64,000 nucleotides of DNA. It comes from an uncultured Pseudomonadota bacterium (GTDB taxonomy: Bacteria > Pseudomonadota > Alphaproteobacteria > Rs-D84). The stretch spans positions 289,157 to 353,156 of the forward strand of contig CADCGT010000002.1 in assembly GCA_902801125.1 (NCBI GenBank). The letters are read 5' to 3'. This document shows, one piece after another, positions 55,361 to 63,211 of this stretch (its first letter is position 1; each line of letters begins with the position of its first letter). Both the position numbers and the translations under genes were made by a program. Below the pieces are notes generated by a model. That model was not told the origin of the DNA. It saw only the letters and a list, made by a program, of their open reading frames with translations, and searched no databases.

Positions 55361-56682
55361 TACGGCAACCGTGGTGACCAGGTTGGTTCTAATCCATTTA
55401 CGCCGTCCGGCAAATCTATGTCATAAATATTTTGCCCGGTGATATCGACACTGCGAATATGGCTTACCCGTTCTATGTTGTCGTCGGTGCGTTCGGTTTC
55501 ATAATAAACCACGCGACGCGAACCCGGCGCCCAGGACGGAGCCTCCATAAACCAACCGCCCGCCAAAATCTTTTCGTTTTTGCCACTTGGCGACATAACG
55601 CCGACATAGAATGTATCGTCCGCCATTTTCGTAAAGGCGATAAATTGCCCGTCGGGCGACCACGCCGGCGTCGCATACCGCCCCGCCCCGTATGTGATGC
55701 GTTCCACCGCCCCCGTGTCCAGGTCCAATACATGAATCTGTTGCGAACCACTGCGGTCTGAATTAAACGCAATCTTGCGGCCGTCCGGTGAATAACTGGG
55801 ACTGGTGTTAATCGAATTGCCCGTCGTCAATTGTTTAAGGGAATTATTTTCTATATCATATTCATATATGTGCGTAATTCCGTCCTTGACCAAAGACAAC
55901 GCCACATGCGACCCGTCCGGCGAAAACCGCGGCGCAAAGTTCATGCCACCAAATTGCCCAAGCCTACGCTGGGCCCCCGTGTTCAAATCCAAAATCCACA
56001 CCATCGGGTCATCGTTATAGTAAGACAAAAACACTATCGATTGCATATTCGGCGAAAAATGCGGCGACATAACAAATGTCTTGGTGTCCGACAAATACCG
56101 CATGCCATGCCCGTCTTGGTCCATAATCGCCATGCGTTTGGTGCGGTTATCAACCGGACCGGTTTCGGCGATAAACACAATCTGGGTGTCAAAATACCCG
56201 ACCTCGCCCGTTAATCTTTCATAAATCGCGTCCGCCATAATGTGCCCCAAACGCCGCACAGATTTTTTCGACGCAGCCAAAGATTGCGCCTCGATCTGTT
56301 CGCGACCGGCGACATCCCAAACATAGAAATCCAATTGATATTTGCCGTCCGCCAATTTGGTCAATTTCGATTGCACCAACACCGCCGCTTTGATGGCCGC
56401 CCAAGATTTGAACGCCGGCATCGCGTCCATCTTGGCAAATTCCGGAAACGCATCATGATTCACAATATGAAACAAACCGGTGCGTTTAAGGTCGGCCTCA
56501 ACCACACCGCGTATCGTCGCCGCATCGGTGGCGGACGCACCACCGGCAACCTCGAACTTCTGGACCGCGATTGAAATCGGTTCCGCCCCACCCGCAACAA
56601 TATCAACCTTTAATTCGGCACGCGCCACCGGCACGCAAAACGCAAACACGGTCGCCGCCACATATAAAAATCTTTTCAACAT
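55360..56682 (-). CDS. tolB: Tol-Pal system protein TolB
   Basis: 440 aa from ATG 56682 (AAAGGA upstream). Signal peptide MLKRFLYVAATVFAFCVPVARA, an N-terminal TolB domain (about 25-160), then a six-bladed beta-propeller with repeated SPDG blades (FSPDGSHVALS, YSPDGRKIAFNSDRSG, WSPDGQFIAFT). It links Pal with TolA at the septum. tolQRA and pal are not in the window. Confidence 0.95.
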   Translation of the reverse strand: MLKRFLYVAATVFAFCVPVARAELKVDIVAGGAEPISIAVQKFEVAGGASATDAATIRGVVEADLKRTGLFHIVNHDAFPEFAKMDAMPAFKSWAAIKAAVLVQSKLTKLADGKYQLDFYVWDVAGREQIEAQSLAASKKSVRRLGHIMADAIYERLTGEVGYFDTQIVFIAETGPVDNRTKRMAIMDQDGHGMRYLSDTKTFVMSPHFSPNMQSIVFLSYYNDDPMVWILDLNTGAQRRLGQFGGMNFAPRFSPDGSHVALSLVKDGITHIYEYDIENNSLKQLTTGNSINTSPSYSPDGRKIAFNSDRSGSQQIHVLDLDTGAVERITYGAGRYATPAWSPDGQFIAFTKMADDTFYVGVMSPSGKNEKILAGGWFMEAPSWAPGSRRVVYYETERTDDNIERVSHIRSVDITGQNIYDIDLPDGVNGLEPTWSPRLP

Positions 56683-56809
56683 GTAAAATCCTTTCCTTTT
56701 ACCGATTCGCATCATAGAACATACGCACATAAAGTGCAAGCCCACAAATCACGAAAATATCACCGCCCCACCCCAAAATCACCATCGCAAAAGACACACA
56801 ACAAAAATT

Positions 56810-56821
56810 TTTGTATCACAA
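56810..56821 (-). promoter_or_regulatory. Possible tolB promoter, TTGTGA-TACAAA
   Basis: A match to the recurrent extended -10, about 128 bp upstream of the tolB ATG. The rest of 56683-56880 shows no gene. Confidence 0.4.
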
Positions 56822-56891
56822 ATTTTTCCACAATTTCCGGCCCACACAGGCCGCTATACACCCGCCCACACACCCGTAAATACTGGGGTTT

Positions 56892-56930
56892 ATACAAATG
56901 TATTGACAAATGTAAATACAATGGTATAGT
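56892..56930 (+). promoter_or_regulatory. Promoter and operator of the RHH/308-aa operon
   Basis: A perfect TTGACA -35 (56903-56908), 16-bp spacer, TATAGT -10 (56925-56930) with TG extension. Two small palindromes, ATACA-AA-TGTAT (56892-56903) and TGTA-AA-TACA (56911-56920), have centres 18 bp apart and straddle the -35. That layout fits autorepression by the ribbon-helix-helix product. Confidence 0.7.
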
Positions 56931-56988
56931 GACTTGTAAAGACGGTTGTATTGGGGTATGTGTTGAACATCGTATATAAAGGATAAAA

Positions 56989-57219
56989 ATGCCAAATGTG
57001 ATGCAACAACTTTTTGTTATGAACATAGAATCGCTGTTGCGGGAATACGCGGCGTATCGTGCATTTCATAAATCGGACACGGTCATAAACATGCGCATAC
57101 CAAAACCGATACTGGACCGCCTTAAAGAAATGGCGGCGGCGCAACACGTCCCGTACCAGTCATTGATTTCGTCCGTCCTGTTTTCATTGACGAATAACGA
57201 AGACAACAACAAACAATAA
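56989..57219 (+). CDS. Ribbon-helix-helix protein, BrnA/CopG-like antitoxin type
   Basis: 76 aa. VINMRIPKPILDRLKEMAAAQHVPYQSLISSVL (residues 33-65, quoted in parts by its key groups: MRIP strand, DRLKEMA helix, PYQSLI turn) matches the RHH fold of CopG/BrnA antitoxins. The N-terminal 30 residues are helical. AAAGGA precedes the ATG. It is followed after 16 bp by a 308-aa gene and probably represses the pair. Confidence 0.8.
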   Translation: MPNVMQQLFVMNIESLLREYAAYRAFHKSDTVINMRIPKPILDRLKEMAAAQHVPYQSLISSVLFSLTNNEDNNKQ

Positions 57220-57235
57220 ACCAAAAGGAAGAAAC

Positions 57236-58162
57236 ATGGAAAACATCATGGTCCCAACCGAATACCAAAACGCGTTCGAAATTTTGGGCCGCGGACGCAA
57301 CACTGCGCGCACATATAATAATTTGTCTTTGTGGCCGGAATTGGTCCCACACGAACCGGTCGCCGAATCAACCACAGAATTTTGGAAATTATCTGATTTA
57401 TTTCAAACCGTGGACGGAATAAACACCGCACCGTATAAAAGTACTATTACACTGGACAACATTGTGCGGGAATATACGCCGGCAAAATTAAAATCGCGCA
57501 ACCCCGAACGCATGTCACAAATGGCGGCACGCCACTTTCGCGTTTTGGACGACAAAGATTTTAATGCAGAATTGACCCGTTTTGCCACATGGGCGTTATT
57601 CAAAGAAATTGGCAAATCGGCACCAACCGTCTTTCACCAAGAATATTGTTTGGCACCACAAAATGCGGGCATGGTCACAATATACAAAAAGGCCAAACAA
57701 ACCATGCGTATAGATTTGCGCAACGCGGTTAAAAAATATCAAAAACAATTAAACGGCATTATGCACAAATTGCATGCACAAAACACACACTATGCCGAAT
57801 TAAACCGCGAAATGATTAAATGGCTGTTTGGGAACCTGGGCGCGGCCGATATTCAACAAGAATATAAATTACCCGCCGGCAAACCTTTGGCCGATTTTAT
57901 GAACACGAATTTGTTGGCGACATACGAAAACGCACTTGAAAACATTGTTGACCAATGGGATTTCACGGCCCACACGTATGAATATGGCGCGTTGCGCGGT
58001 ATGGCGTATAACGCAATGATTGCGGCACGCAAAGATATGCAGAAAAAATTCGGCAACCCCGAAAATAACTTTTCACGCATATCGGTGGACGAAGTTGAAC
58101 AATGGCACAAGAATTGCGAATTTGAATTTGCGCGTGCCCACCTTAACGACCATGTGCGGTAA
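57236..58162 (+). CDS. 308-aa protein, candidate partner or toxin of the RHH gene
   Basis: I do not recognise the family. There is no signal peptide or membrane segment. The protein is mostly helical, with aromatic-rich N-terminal blocks (TYNNLSLWPELV, FWKLSDLFQTV), a central Lys-rich helix (MRIDLRNAVKKYQKQLNGIMHKL) and a C-terminal region with YEYGALRGMAYNAM. AGGAAG precedes the ATG. Cotranscription with an RHH regulator and the usual antitoxin-first order suggest a toxin-antitoxin-like pair, but the size is large for a toxin and no nuclease or kinase motif stands out. Confidence 0.6.
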   Translation: MENIMVPTEYQNAFEILGRGRNTARTYNNLSLWPELVPHEPVAESTTEFWKLSDLFQTVDGINTAPYKSTITLDNIVREYTPAKLKSRNPERMSQMAARHFRVLDDKDFNAELTRFATWALFKEIGKSAPTVFHQEYCLAPQNAGMVTIYKKAKQTMRIDLRNAVKKYQKQLNGIMHKLHAQNTHYAELNREMIKWLFGNLGAADIQQEYKLPAGKPLADFMNTNLLATYENALENIVDQWDFTAHTYEYGALRGMAYNAMIAARKDMQKKFGNPENNFSRISVDEVEQWHKNCEFEFARAHLNDHVR

Positions 58163-58174
58163 AAATAAAATCAT

Positions 58175-58212
58175 AAAAAAAGAAAGGCGTCATTCGACGC
58201 CTTTTTATTTTT
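58175..58212. terminator. Bidirectional terminator between convergent genes
   Basis: AAAGGCGTC-ATTC-GACGCCTTT hairpin with A7 before and T5 after. Confidence 0.85.
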
Positions 58213-58222
58213 TTCGTGGTTG

Positions 58223-58570
58223 TTATTTCGCCACACCAAGGAAAGCAATATCGCAACCAAAGAATTCGGCACCACTGCCAGAGCCAACGAATTGTAAAAT
58301 AATTCCGACCGCAAACAGCAGGAAGAATCCAACCAGCATACCAATACCCTTGTCCTCAATATCTTTCATTTCGGCCTTACCGCCTTTGATATACCCCCAT
58401 GCCCAGTTCATCAAAACGAACGCGGCACCAATAAACGCCAATGTGCGCAATGTGTTGATAATTGGCTTTAACCCGGTAATAAGTTTACACACACCGTCAT
58501 CCGCGAACGCCGGCACATTTGCCATAACGAACACAGACGCCATTAAAAAATAATTCGAAATTTTCTTCAT
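58223..58570 (-). CDS. VirB2/TrbC-like pilin
   Basis: 115 aa from ATG 58570. Signal peptide MKKISNYFLMASVFVMANVPAFA, a mature start with one Cys, and two hydrophobic helices (about 42-62 and 75-93) separated by a charged loop GYIKGGKAEMKDIEDKG. That is the layout of type IV secretion major pilins. No other vir/trb gene is in the window. A small unrelated two-helix membrane protein is the alternative. Confidence 0.65.
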   Translation of the reverse strand: MKKISNYFLMASVFVMANVPAFADDGVCKLITGLKPIINTLRTLAFIGAAFVLMNWAWGYIKGGKAEMKDIEDKGIGMLVGFFLLFAVGIILQFVGSGSGAEFFGCDIAFLGVAK

Positions 58571-58621
58571 ATTAAATCTCCTTTGTCTGTGGTATTTTAT
58601 CATAAAATTATATCGATTTCA

Positions 58622-58686
58622 AGTGTTAGTGGTTAGTCCGTCACGACCGCGGCGCGGCGTGCCGCGACGGGTGTTAGTGGTTAGTA
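58622..58686. repeat. ACTAACC/GC-hairpin repeat, full copy (inverted)
   Basis: Essentially identical to 11694-11758 over 65 bp. Confidence 0.85.
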
Positions 58687-58733
58687 GTTTCTGAAATTTT
58701 ATTTATAATTCCAAATTTACTTGTCGGATATTC

Positions 58734-58760
58734 AAAAACGGCGCATTGCGCCGTTTTTAT
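58734..58760 (-). terminator. Terminator of the lipoprotein gene
   Basis: ACGGCGC-ATT-GCGCCGT hairpin with T5 on the minus strand. Confidence 0.8.
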
Positions 58761-58780
58761 TAACCACTTACACTAACCAT

Positions 58781-59137
58781 TTATTTCCCGGTTATCGTAT
58801 AGAAACGGCGGGACACCGGTTCCACGCGACAGCAACCACAATCCCGGGCCACCGGCGCGGTTTCAACCATTGCCGGAACAATAACCTTGCGGTCGGCCCG
58901 TGCGGTGCGACCCGCGTTATCGCGCGCAAACAAATCCGCGCATTTTGTGTTTTTATACACGATGCGGTTATTGCCATCTATACCATCAATATTCGCCGAA
59001 TAATGACGCGCATATTCATCAGAATAATATATGCAATCGTCGCCATCTTGGGTATAGCGAACGCCGCCCTTGTAATAATCATAATATGTGCAACCCGCGA
59101 CAGTCATTATCGCAACCAACGCCAACATTTTTTTCAT
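58781..59137 (-). CDS. Small lipoprotein, unknown
   Basis: 118 aa. The lipobox is VAGC (Cys16), after MKKMLALVAIMT, so signal peptidase II processing is expected. The mature part is Tyr-rich at first (TYYDYYKGGVRYTQDGDDCIYYSDEY) and ends with a CGCC motif. The NIDGIDGNNRIVYKNTKCADLFARD stretch may be a conserved core. Family not recognised. Confidence 0.75.
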   Translation of the reverse strand: MKKMLALVAIMTVAGCTYYDYYKGGVRYTQDGDDCIYYSDEYARHYSANIDGIDGNNRIVYKNTKCADLFARDNAGRTARADRKVIVPAMVETAPVARDCGCCRVEPVSRRFYTITGK

Positions 59138-59245
59138 CTGTTTTTCCTTATGGTTAAATCTCTATCGCGCCCCCCGATTCGTTCAATTGTATTTTTGCAT
59201 AAATGCCCCCAGTGTCAATTATTTTGTGCGCAATTCATCAAAATA

Positions 59246-59254
59246 TGGTATAAT
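59246..59254 (+). promoter_or_regulatory. Aldolase promoter, extended -10
   Basis: TGG-TATAAT with TATAAT at 59249-59254. Start near 59261, just upstream of the GGGGA ribosome site. Confidence 0.55.
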
Positions 59255-59275
59255 CATCCCAATGGGGATATGGAA

Positions 59276-60232
59276 ATGGCAAAATACACCGATTTTGGAT
59301 TGGCAAACACACACGATATGTTCGCGGACGCATATGCGAATGGCTATGCGATTGGGGCGTTTAATTTCTATAACATGGAAACTTTTTCTGCGATTTTGAT
59401 GGCGGCGCGCGACACGCACAGTCCCATTATCATGGCGGTATCCGAATCGGCATTAAGATACATGGGCGACGAAATGCTTATGTCTATGGTGCGCGGCGCA
59501 AACATTAAACCACATGAGCAAATTGCGCTGCACCTGGACCATGGGCACAGTTTTGAATCCTGTGCGCACGCCATAGATTTGGGATTTTCCAGTGTCATGA
59601 TAGACGCAAGCGCCATGCCATTCCAAGAAAACATCAACCTGGCCCGCCGCGTCGTAGAATATGCGCACGCACGCAACGCCGCGGTCGAGGCCGAATTGGG
59701 AACCCTTGCCGGGTTCGAAGATGAAAACACAAATTCCGATGCCGAAATATTTACGCGCCCATCGGACGCGGTGGAATTTGTATCACGCACCGGCACAGAT
59801 TCTTTGGCGGTTGCAATCGGCACATCGCACGGCGCATATAAACGCAAGAACGACAATGAAAGCCTGCGATTTGATATTTTGGCGGAATTGGAAGTAAAAT
59901 TGCCCGGATTTCCAATCGTCCTGCATGGGGCGTCGTGTATTCCACGCGTATTGGTTGACATAATAAATCAAAACGGCGGCAAAATGCCGGGCGCACGCGG
60001 AATACCGATTGACCAATTGAAACGCGCGGCAAAAATGAATGTATGCAAAATAAATGTGGACAGTGATAATCGCATGGCCTTTACGGCGGCAATCCGCGAA
60101 ATGTTTAGCACCCAACCCGATGTTTTCAATCCGCGCGAATACCTGGACGCCGCAAAAACCGCCGTATACGACAATACCGTCGGCGAAATAGTAAATATAA
60201 TGAATTCGGCAAACAGAGTGGTCAGTGGTTAG
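59276..60232 (+). CDS. fba: Class II fructose-bisphosphate aldolase
   Basis: 318 aa. Splits fructose 1,6-bisphosphate in glycolysis. Metal-binding and active-site motifs are in order: HLDHG (86-90), VEAELGTLAGFED, AIGTSHGAYK, LHGASC and KINVDSD. ATG 59276 is chosen because GGGGA lies 8 nt upstream and the promoter's start is at about 59261. The longer open frame upstream overlaps the divergent lipoprotein gene and is not coding. Confidence 0.93.
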   Translation: MAKYTDFGLANTHDMFADAYANGYAIGAFNFYNMETFSAILMAARDTHSPIIMAVSESALRYMGDEMLMSMVRGANIKPHEQIALHLDHGHSFESCAHAIDLGFSSVMIDASAMPFQENINLARRVVEYAHARNAAVEAELGTLAGFEDENTNSDAEIFTRPSDAVEFVSRTGTDSLAVAIGTSHGAYKRKNDNESLRFDILAELEVKLPGFPIVLHGASCIPRVLVDIINQNGGKMPGARGIPIDQLKRAAKMNVCKINVDSDNRMAFTAAIREMFSTQPDVFNPREYLDAAKTAVYDNTVGEIVNIMNSANRVVSG

Positions 60233-60243
60233 TAGACAATATG

Positions 60244-60265
60244 AAAACGGGCGCGATTGCGCCCG
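60244..60265 (-). terminator. Weak terminator downstream of efp
   Basis: GGGCGC-AAT-CGCGCCC-type hairpin followed by TTTTC on the minus strand, with ACTAACC repeats on either side. Confidence 0.55.
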
Positions 60266-60287
60266 CACTAACCACTAACACTAACCA

Positions 60288-60857
60288 CTATTTTGCTCTT
60301 TCTACATATTCCAGTGTTTCCGTATTTACGACAATCTTTTCGCCCTGTTCAACGAAAACCGGAACCTGGACACGCACGCCGTTATCCAAAATTGCGGGTT
60401 TGCCGCCACTGCCGGTTGCGGTTTGACCCTTTAACGCCGGTTCGGTTTCAACGATTGTCGCGACAACGGTCTTTGGCAAAGTCATAGAAACCGGTTGACC
60501 TTCGACAAAGTTTGTTTTAACCGTCATATCGGGTGCCAAGAATTTAACCTGTTCGCCCAGTGAATCCATCGGCATAGTAAATTGTTCATAATCGGACAGA
60601 TTCATAAAATACGCATCGGTTCCATCGGAATACAGGTATTGACAATCGCGGTCTTCGACCATCAGTTTTTCAACCTTGTCTTCGGCGCGCCAACGGTCAC
60701 CGCCCTTGTTTCCCGAATCAATATCGCGCAGGTCGGCCTGAACAAACGCGCCGCCCTTGCCCGGTTTAACCTTGGTAATAGATGTCACGGTATAACGATG
60801 TCCGTTGTGGGAAATCACCCAACCGACCCGCATATCATTTGCTGTCACAGATGCCAT
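60288..60857 (-). CDS. efp: Elongation factor P
   Basis: 189 aa. Rescues ribosomes stalled at polyproline. The KOW-like domain has VKPGKGGAF with Lys34 at the tip, the site beta-lysylated by EpmA/B in other bacteria. C-terminal OB domains end with VFVEQGEKIVVNTETLEYVERAK. No modification enzyme is in the window. Confidence 0.97.
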   Translation of the reverse strand: MASVTANDMRVGWVISHNGHRYTVTSITKVKPGKGGAFVQADLRDIDSGNKGGDRWRAEDKVEKLMVEDRDCQYLYSDGTDAYFMNLSDYEQFTMPMDSLGEQVKFLAPDMTVKTNFVEGQPVSMTLPKTVVATIVETEPALKGQTATGSGGKPAILDNGVRVQVPVFVEQGEKIVVNTETLEYVERAK

Positions 60858-60948
60858 ATTAAATCCTCTTGGTTTTATTTATAACAGACCCAGGTTATAA
60901 AAAACATTCCAAAAACGCAAGTTTTTTATTCTTTTTTTCGCACCCGAT

Positions 60949-60960
60949 TTGTGATATAAT
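60949..60960 (+). promoter_or_regulatory. TTGTGA-TATAAT promoter of the 427-aa gene, leaderless
   Basis: TTGTGA followed by perfect TATAAT (60955-60960). The ATG at 60968 comes exactly 7 nt later and has no Shine-Dalgarno. Confidence 0.6.
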
Positions 60961-60967
60961 TCAAAGT

Positions 60968-62251
60968 ATGAAAAGCAAGATTTTATTTTTGTCGTCTATG
61001 ATTTGCATGTGCAGCATGGCGGCCGCGGTCGCGTCCGAATGTACGGGCGATGATTGCTATGAACCCGAACCGGTTGTTGAATCTGTGAACCGTGAATATT
61101 CATGGTTTGACTATGACGCGCCGGACGAACCGATTGTGGAATATGAAACGGTGACCGACGAAGTTGTGGTTGATGCGCCATCGAACATGACGCCGATGCG
61201 GAATGTTAAATTGCTGTCTATCAAGCCTGTGCCGATTGACGACCGTGCGCCCCTGTGGGACGGAACAAACGGGAAATACACACCGCGCGCATATCCCAAA
61301 ACCGTCAGTTGGAAAAACGGCGTTCCGCTTTGGGACGATTCTATATCGAATTACAAAAAGAAAGATTTTCGTGATTGGATGCTGTCCGACCTGCCGGAAC
61401 TTTATCTGCGCGAATCGGACGACACAGAATTGGTTGAATTGTATAACGACACCATGACCGACGCCGCGGAAACCCGCGCCCGCATCGAAGAATTGTTGTC
61501 GCCAAACAAACCAAGCGAAAATTTATGGATTGACGCGCCAACAACAGAAATCGCAGACGCCCCGGCACCGTGTGACACACCGGCCGCGTTTGCACCCGAC
61601 CCGAAATATGTGGCCCAGGATATGTCCGCGACGGTTCGTGCAACCTTTGGTGGCGACGGTTGCCCGTTTGAAACCGAAACCGAATGCAATATTTGGCGGC
61701 GCAAACCGATTATTCGCGAAACCGTGTCACCACGCAGTCCGAAAATCCGTGACGACAAAATGTACGAATTGTTGTCGTCTGCAAATTGCAACGGCGAATT
61801 GGATGCGAATTCACCCGCGGCGGCGCCATTGGTGGAACGTTATAAAATGCTGATGAAATCTGCACGCGCGTGCTGTATCGAAGGTATGAAATATTCATTG
61901 AAAAACGCCGGCGCATCGGATGGTTTGATTTACAAATTTATGTCGGATGATGCGAATTTCTATAACATTGGGAATCGCTGTTTAATGATGAATGACACCG
62001 AATTAGACGAAAAATATCCAGAAACCGCAACGGCGGCGGTTGTGGCGGATGTTCGCAATGGGTGTCTGTGCCGCGGTCGGCAATGGTTCACGGCGATGTT
62101 GGCACCGTTTGTTGACGCATGGAACGCAAGTCCGGATTTTGCGGCATCTAAATTCTATTGGACCTATACAGACGGCCTGAACCGTTCCGTCACGGTATCC
62201 ATAAATGACGATGTCCAAAACGTTTTGGAACAAATCGCGGTTTGTCCATAG
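60968..62251 (+). CDS. Secreted protein, unknown, 427 aa
   Basis: ATG 60968 gives a signal peptide (MKSKILFLSSMICMCSMAAA) with cleavage near AVA-SEC. The mature start is acidic, Glu/Asp/Val/Pro-rich to about residue 75. RAPLWDGTNGKYTPRAYP and GVPLWDDSISNYKKKDF form a short duplicated PLWD motif. The C-terminal half holds about ten Cys (CPFETETEC, ARACCIEGM, NGCLCRGRQW), probably disulfide-bonded. I do not recognise the family. It converges on the YVD-family gene at 62304 through a shared terminator. Confidence 0.7.
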   Translation: MKSKILFLSSMICMCSMAAAVASECTGDDCYEPEPVVESVNREYSWFDYDAPDEPIVEYETVTDEVVVDAPSNMTPMRNVKLLSIKPVPIDDRAPLWDGTNGKYTPRAYPKTVSWKNGVPLWDDSISNYKKKDFRDWMLSDLPELYLRESDDTELVELYNDTMTDAAETRARIEELLSPNKPSENLWIDAPTTEIADAPAPCDTPAAFAPDPKYVAQDMSATVRATFGGDGCPFETETECNIWRRKPIIRETVSPRSPKIRDDKMYELLSSANCNGELDANSPAAAPLVERYKMLMKSARACCIEGMKYSLKNAGASDGLIYKFMSDDANFYNIGNRCLMMNDTELDEKYPETATAAVVADVRNGCLCRGRQWFTAMLAPFVDAWNASPDFAASKFYWTYTDGLNRSVTVSINDDVQNVLEQIAVCP

Positions 62252-62275
62252 GCATTACAATTTTACAGATAAAAT

Positions 62276-62302
62276 AAAAATCGCCAACCGGCGATTTTTA
62301 TT
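62276..62302. terminator. Bidirectional terminator
   Basis: AAAATCGCC-AACC-GGCGATTTT hairpin with A and T runs on the two sides. Confidence 0.85.
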
Positions 62303-62303
62303 A

Positions 62304-62951
62304 TTACGGCAAATTCCACAGAACACAATTCGCATTGGTGTGGGTTGCATCCGGCGTTGTTGTTCCATCCGCCCATCCGGCACAGGTCTTTTTGGGTTGT
62401 GCGTATTCTGCAACTGCTATTCTGGTTGGAATTGCGCCATCAGGATAATTTGTGTAATCTAATAAATCATTTGTTAAATTTACTCTTAAGGCCCTGGCTG
62501 TCAGCAATTCTTCATCATGCATATTTGTACCAGTTCCGCCAGTCATTGCACCGCCTTCACCATCAAACCATGCACTGCCCCAATAATCTATTGGGGTCTC
62601 ACCACCAACATTACCATTTCCATCATACAATACAGCATATCCGGAGTTTCCGGTCGGCAATTCCGGTGCCATCGTGTTCACCGCACCGGCGGTAATCAGT
62701 TTGTTTGCGTCGGTTGTTTCATCGTAATCGTTTGAACCATCATAAATTGCGCGTTCACTAAATTGTGTTTGACCGTTTTGCGTACCGTTATACAAAACAA
62801 CATTTCCAGTTGTGCCGGCGGTAATCTTGTCTTGTTTTAATGCATCGCGGTCATCGACATATTTTTTTGATGTGACGATTGTGTCCGCAAAGACTGAATT
62901 TATCGCGATAACAGACGCGATTGCACCAAGTAAGAATGATTTTTTTATCAT
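62304..62951 (-). CDS. Secreted YVD-family protein
   Basis: 215 aa. Signal peptide MIKKSFLLGAIASVIAINSVFA, then IVTSKKYVDDRDALKQDKI, a variable middle with Gly/Asn-rich turns (VLYNGTQNGQTQ, VLYDGNGNVGGET), and an exact family end CAGWADGT...ANCVLWNLP. Function unknown. Palindrome element D lies upstream, next to dnaN. Confidence 0.75.
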   Translation of the reverse strand: MIKKSFLLGAIASVIAINSVFADTIVTSKKYVDDRDALKQDKITAGTTGNVVLYNGTQNGQTQFSERAIYDGSNDYDETTDANKLITAGAVNTMAPELPTGNSGYAVLYDGNGNVGGETPIDYWGSAWFDGEGGAMTGGTGTNMHDEELLTARALRVNLTNDLLDYTNYPDGAIPTRIAVAEYAQPKKTCAGWADGTTTPDATHTNANCVLWNLP

Positions 62952-62989
62952 ATTTTTCCCCTATATTCCTATGTAAAAAAGTGTACAAT

Positions 62990-63142
62990 AAACCAAGGTT
63001 TTTTCTATACACCCTCAGCGGAAAAAACGAAATTTATAACACATTGTTTTTACATAATAAAAAAATTTTGATTTTTTGAAAAAAAGTGTTGATTTTAAAC
63101 CTTGGTTTTTTTACGCGTGAACCCCGCAGAATCCGCGGGGTT
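62990..63142 (-). promoter_or_regulatory. 107-bp-spaced palindrome element, copy D
   Basis: AAACCAAGGTTT at 62990-63001 and AAACCTTGGTTT at 63097-63108, centres 107 bp apart, then a CCCCGCAG/CCGCGGGG hairpin with one mismatch. Gene-proximal interior resembles copy C, outer part copy A. Confidence 0.75.
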
Positions 63143-63211
63143 CACCATTCACTAACCCTTGTCCCACGAAGCACGGCGTGCGAAGTGGGAACTTACACTA
63201 GCCACTAACAC

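Noticed and set aside
58721..59275. N-terminal extension of the aldolase frame by 185 codons
   Set aside because: It overlaps the lipoprotein gene on the other strand, and the promoter and ribosome site place the start at 59276.
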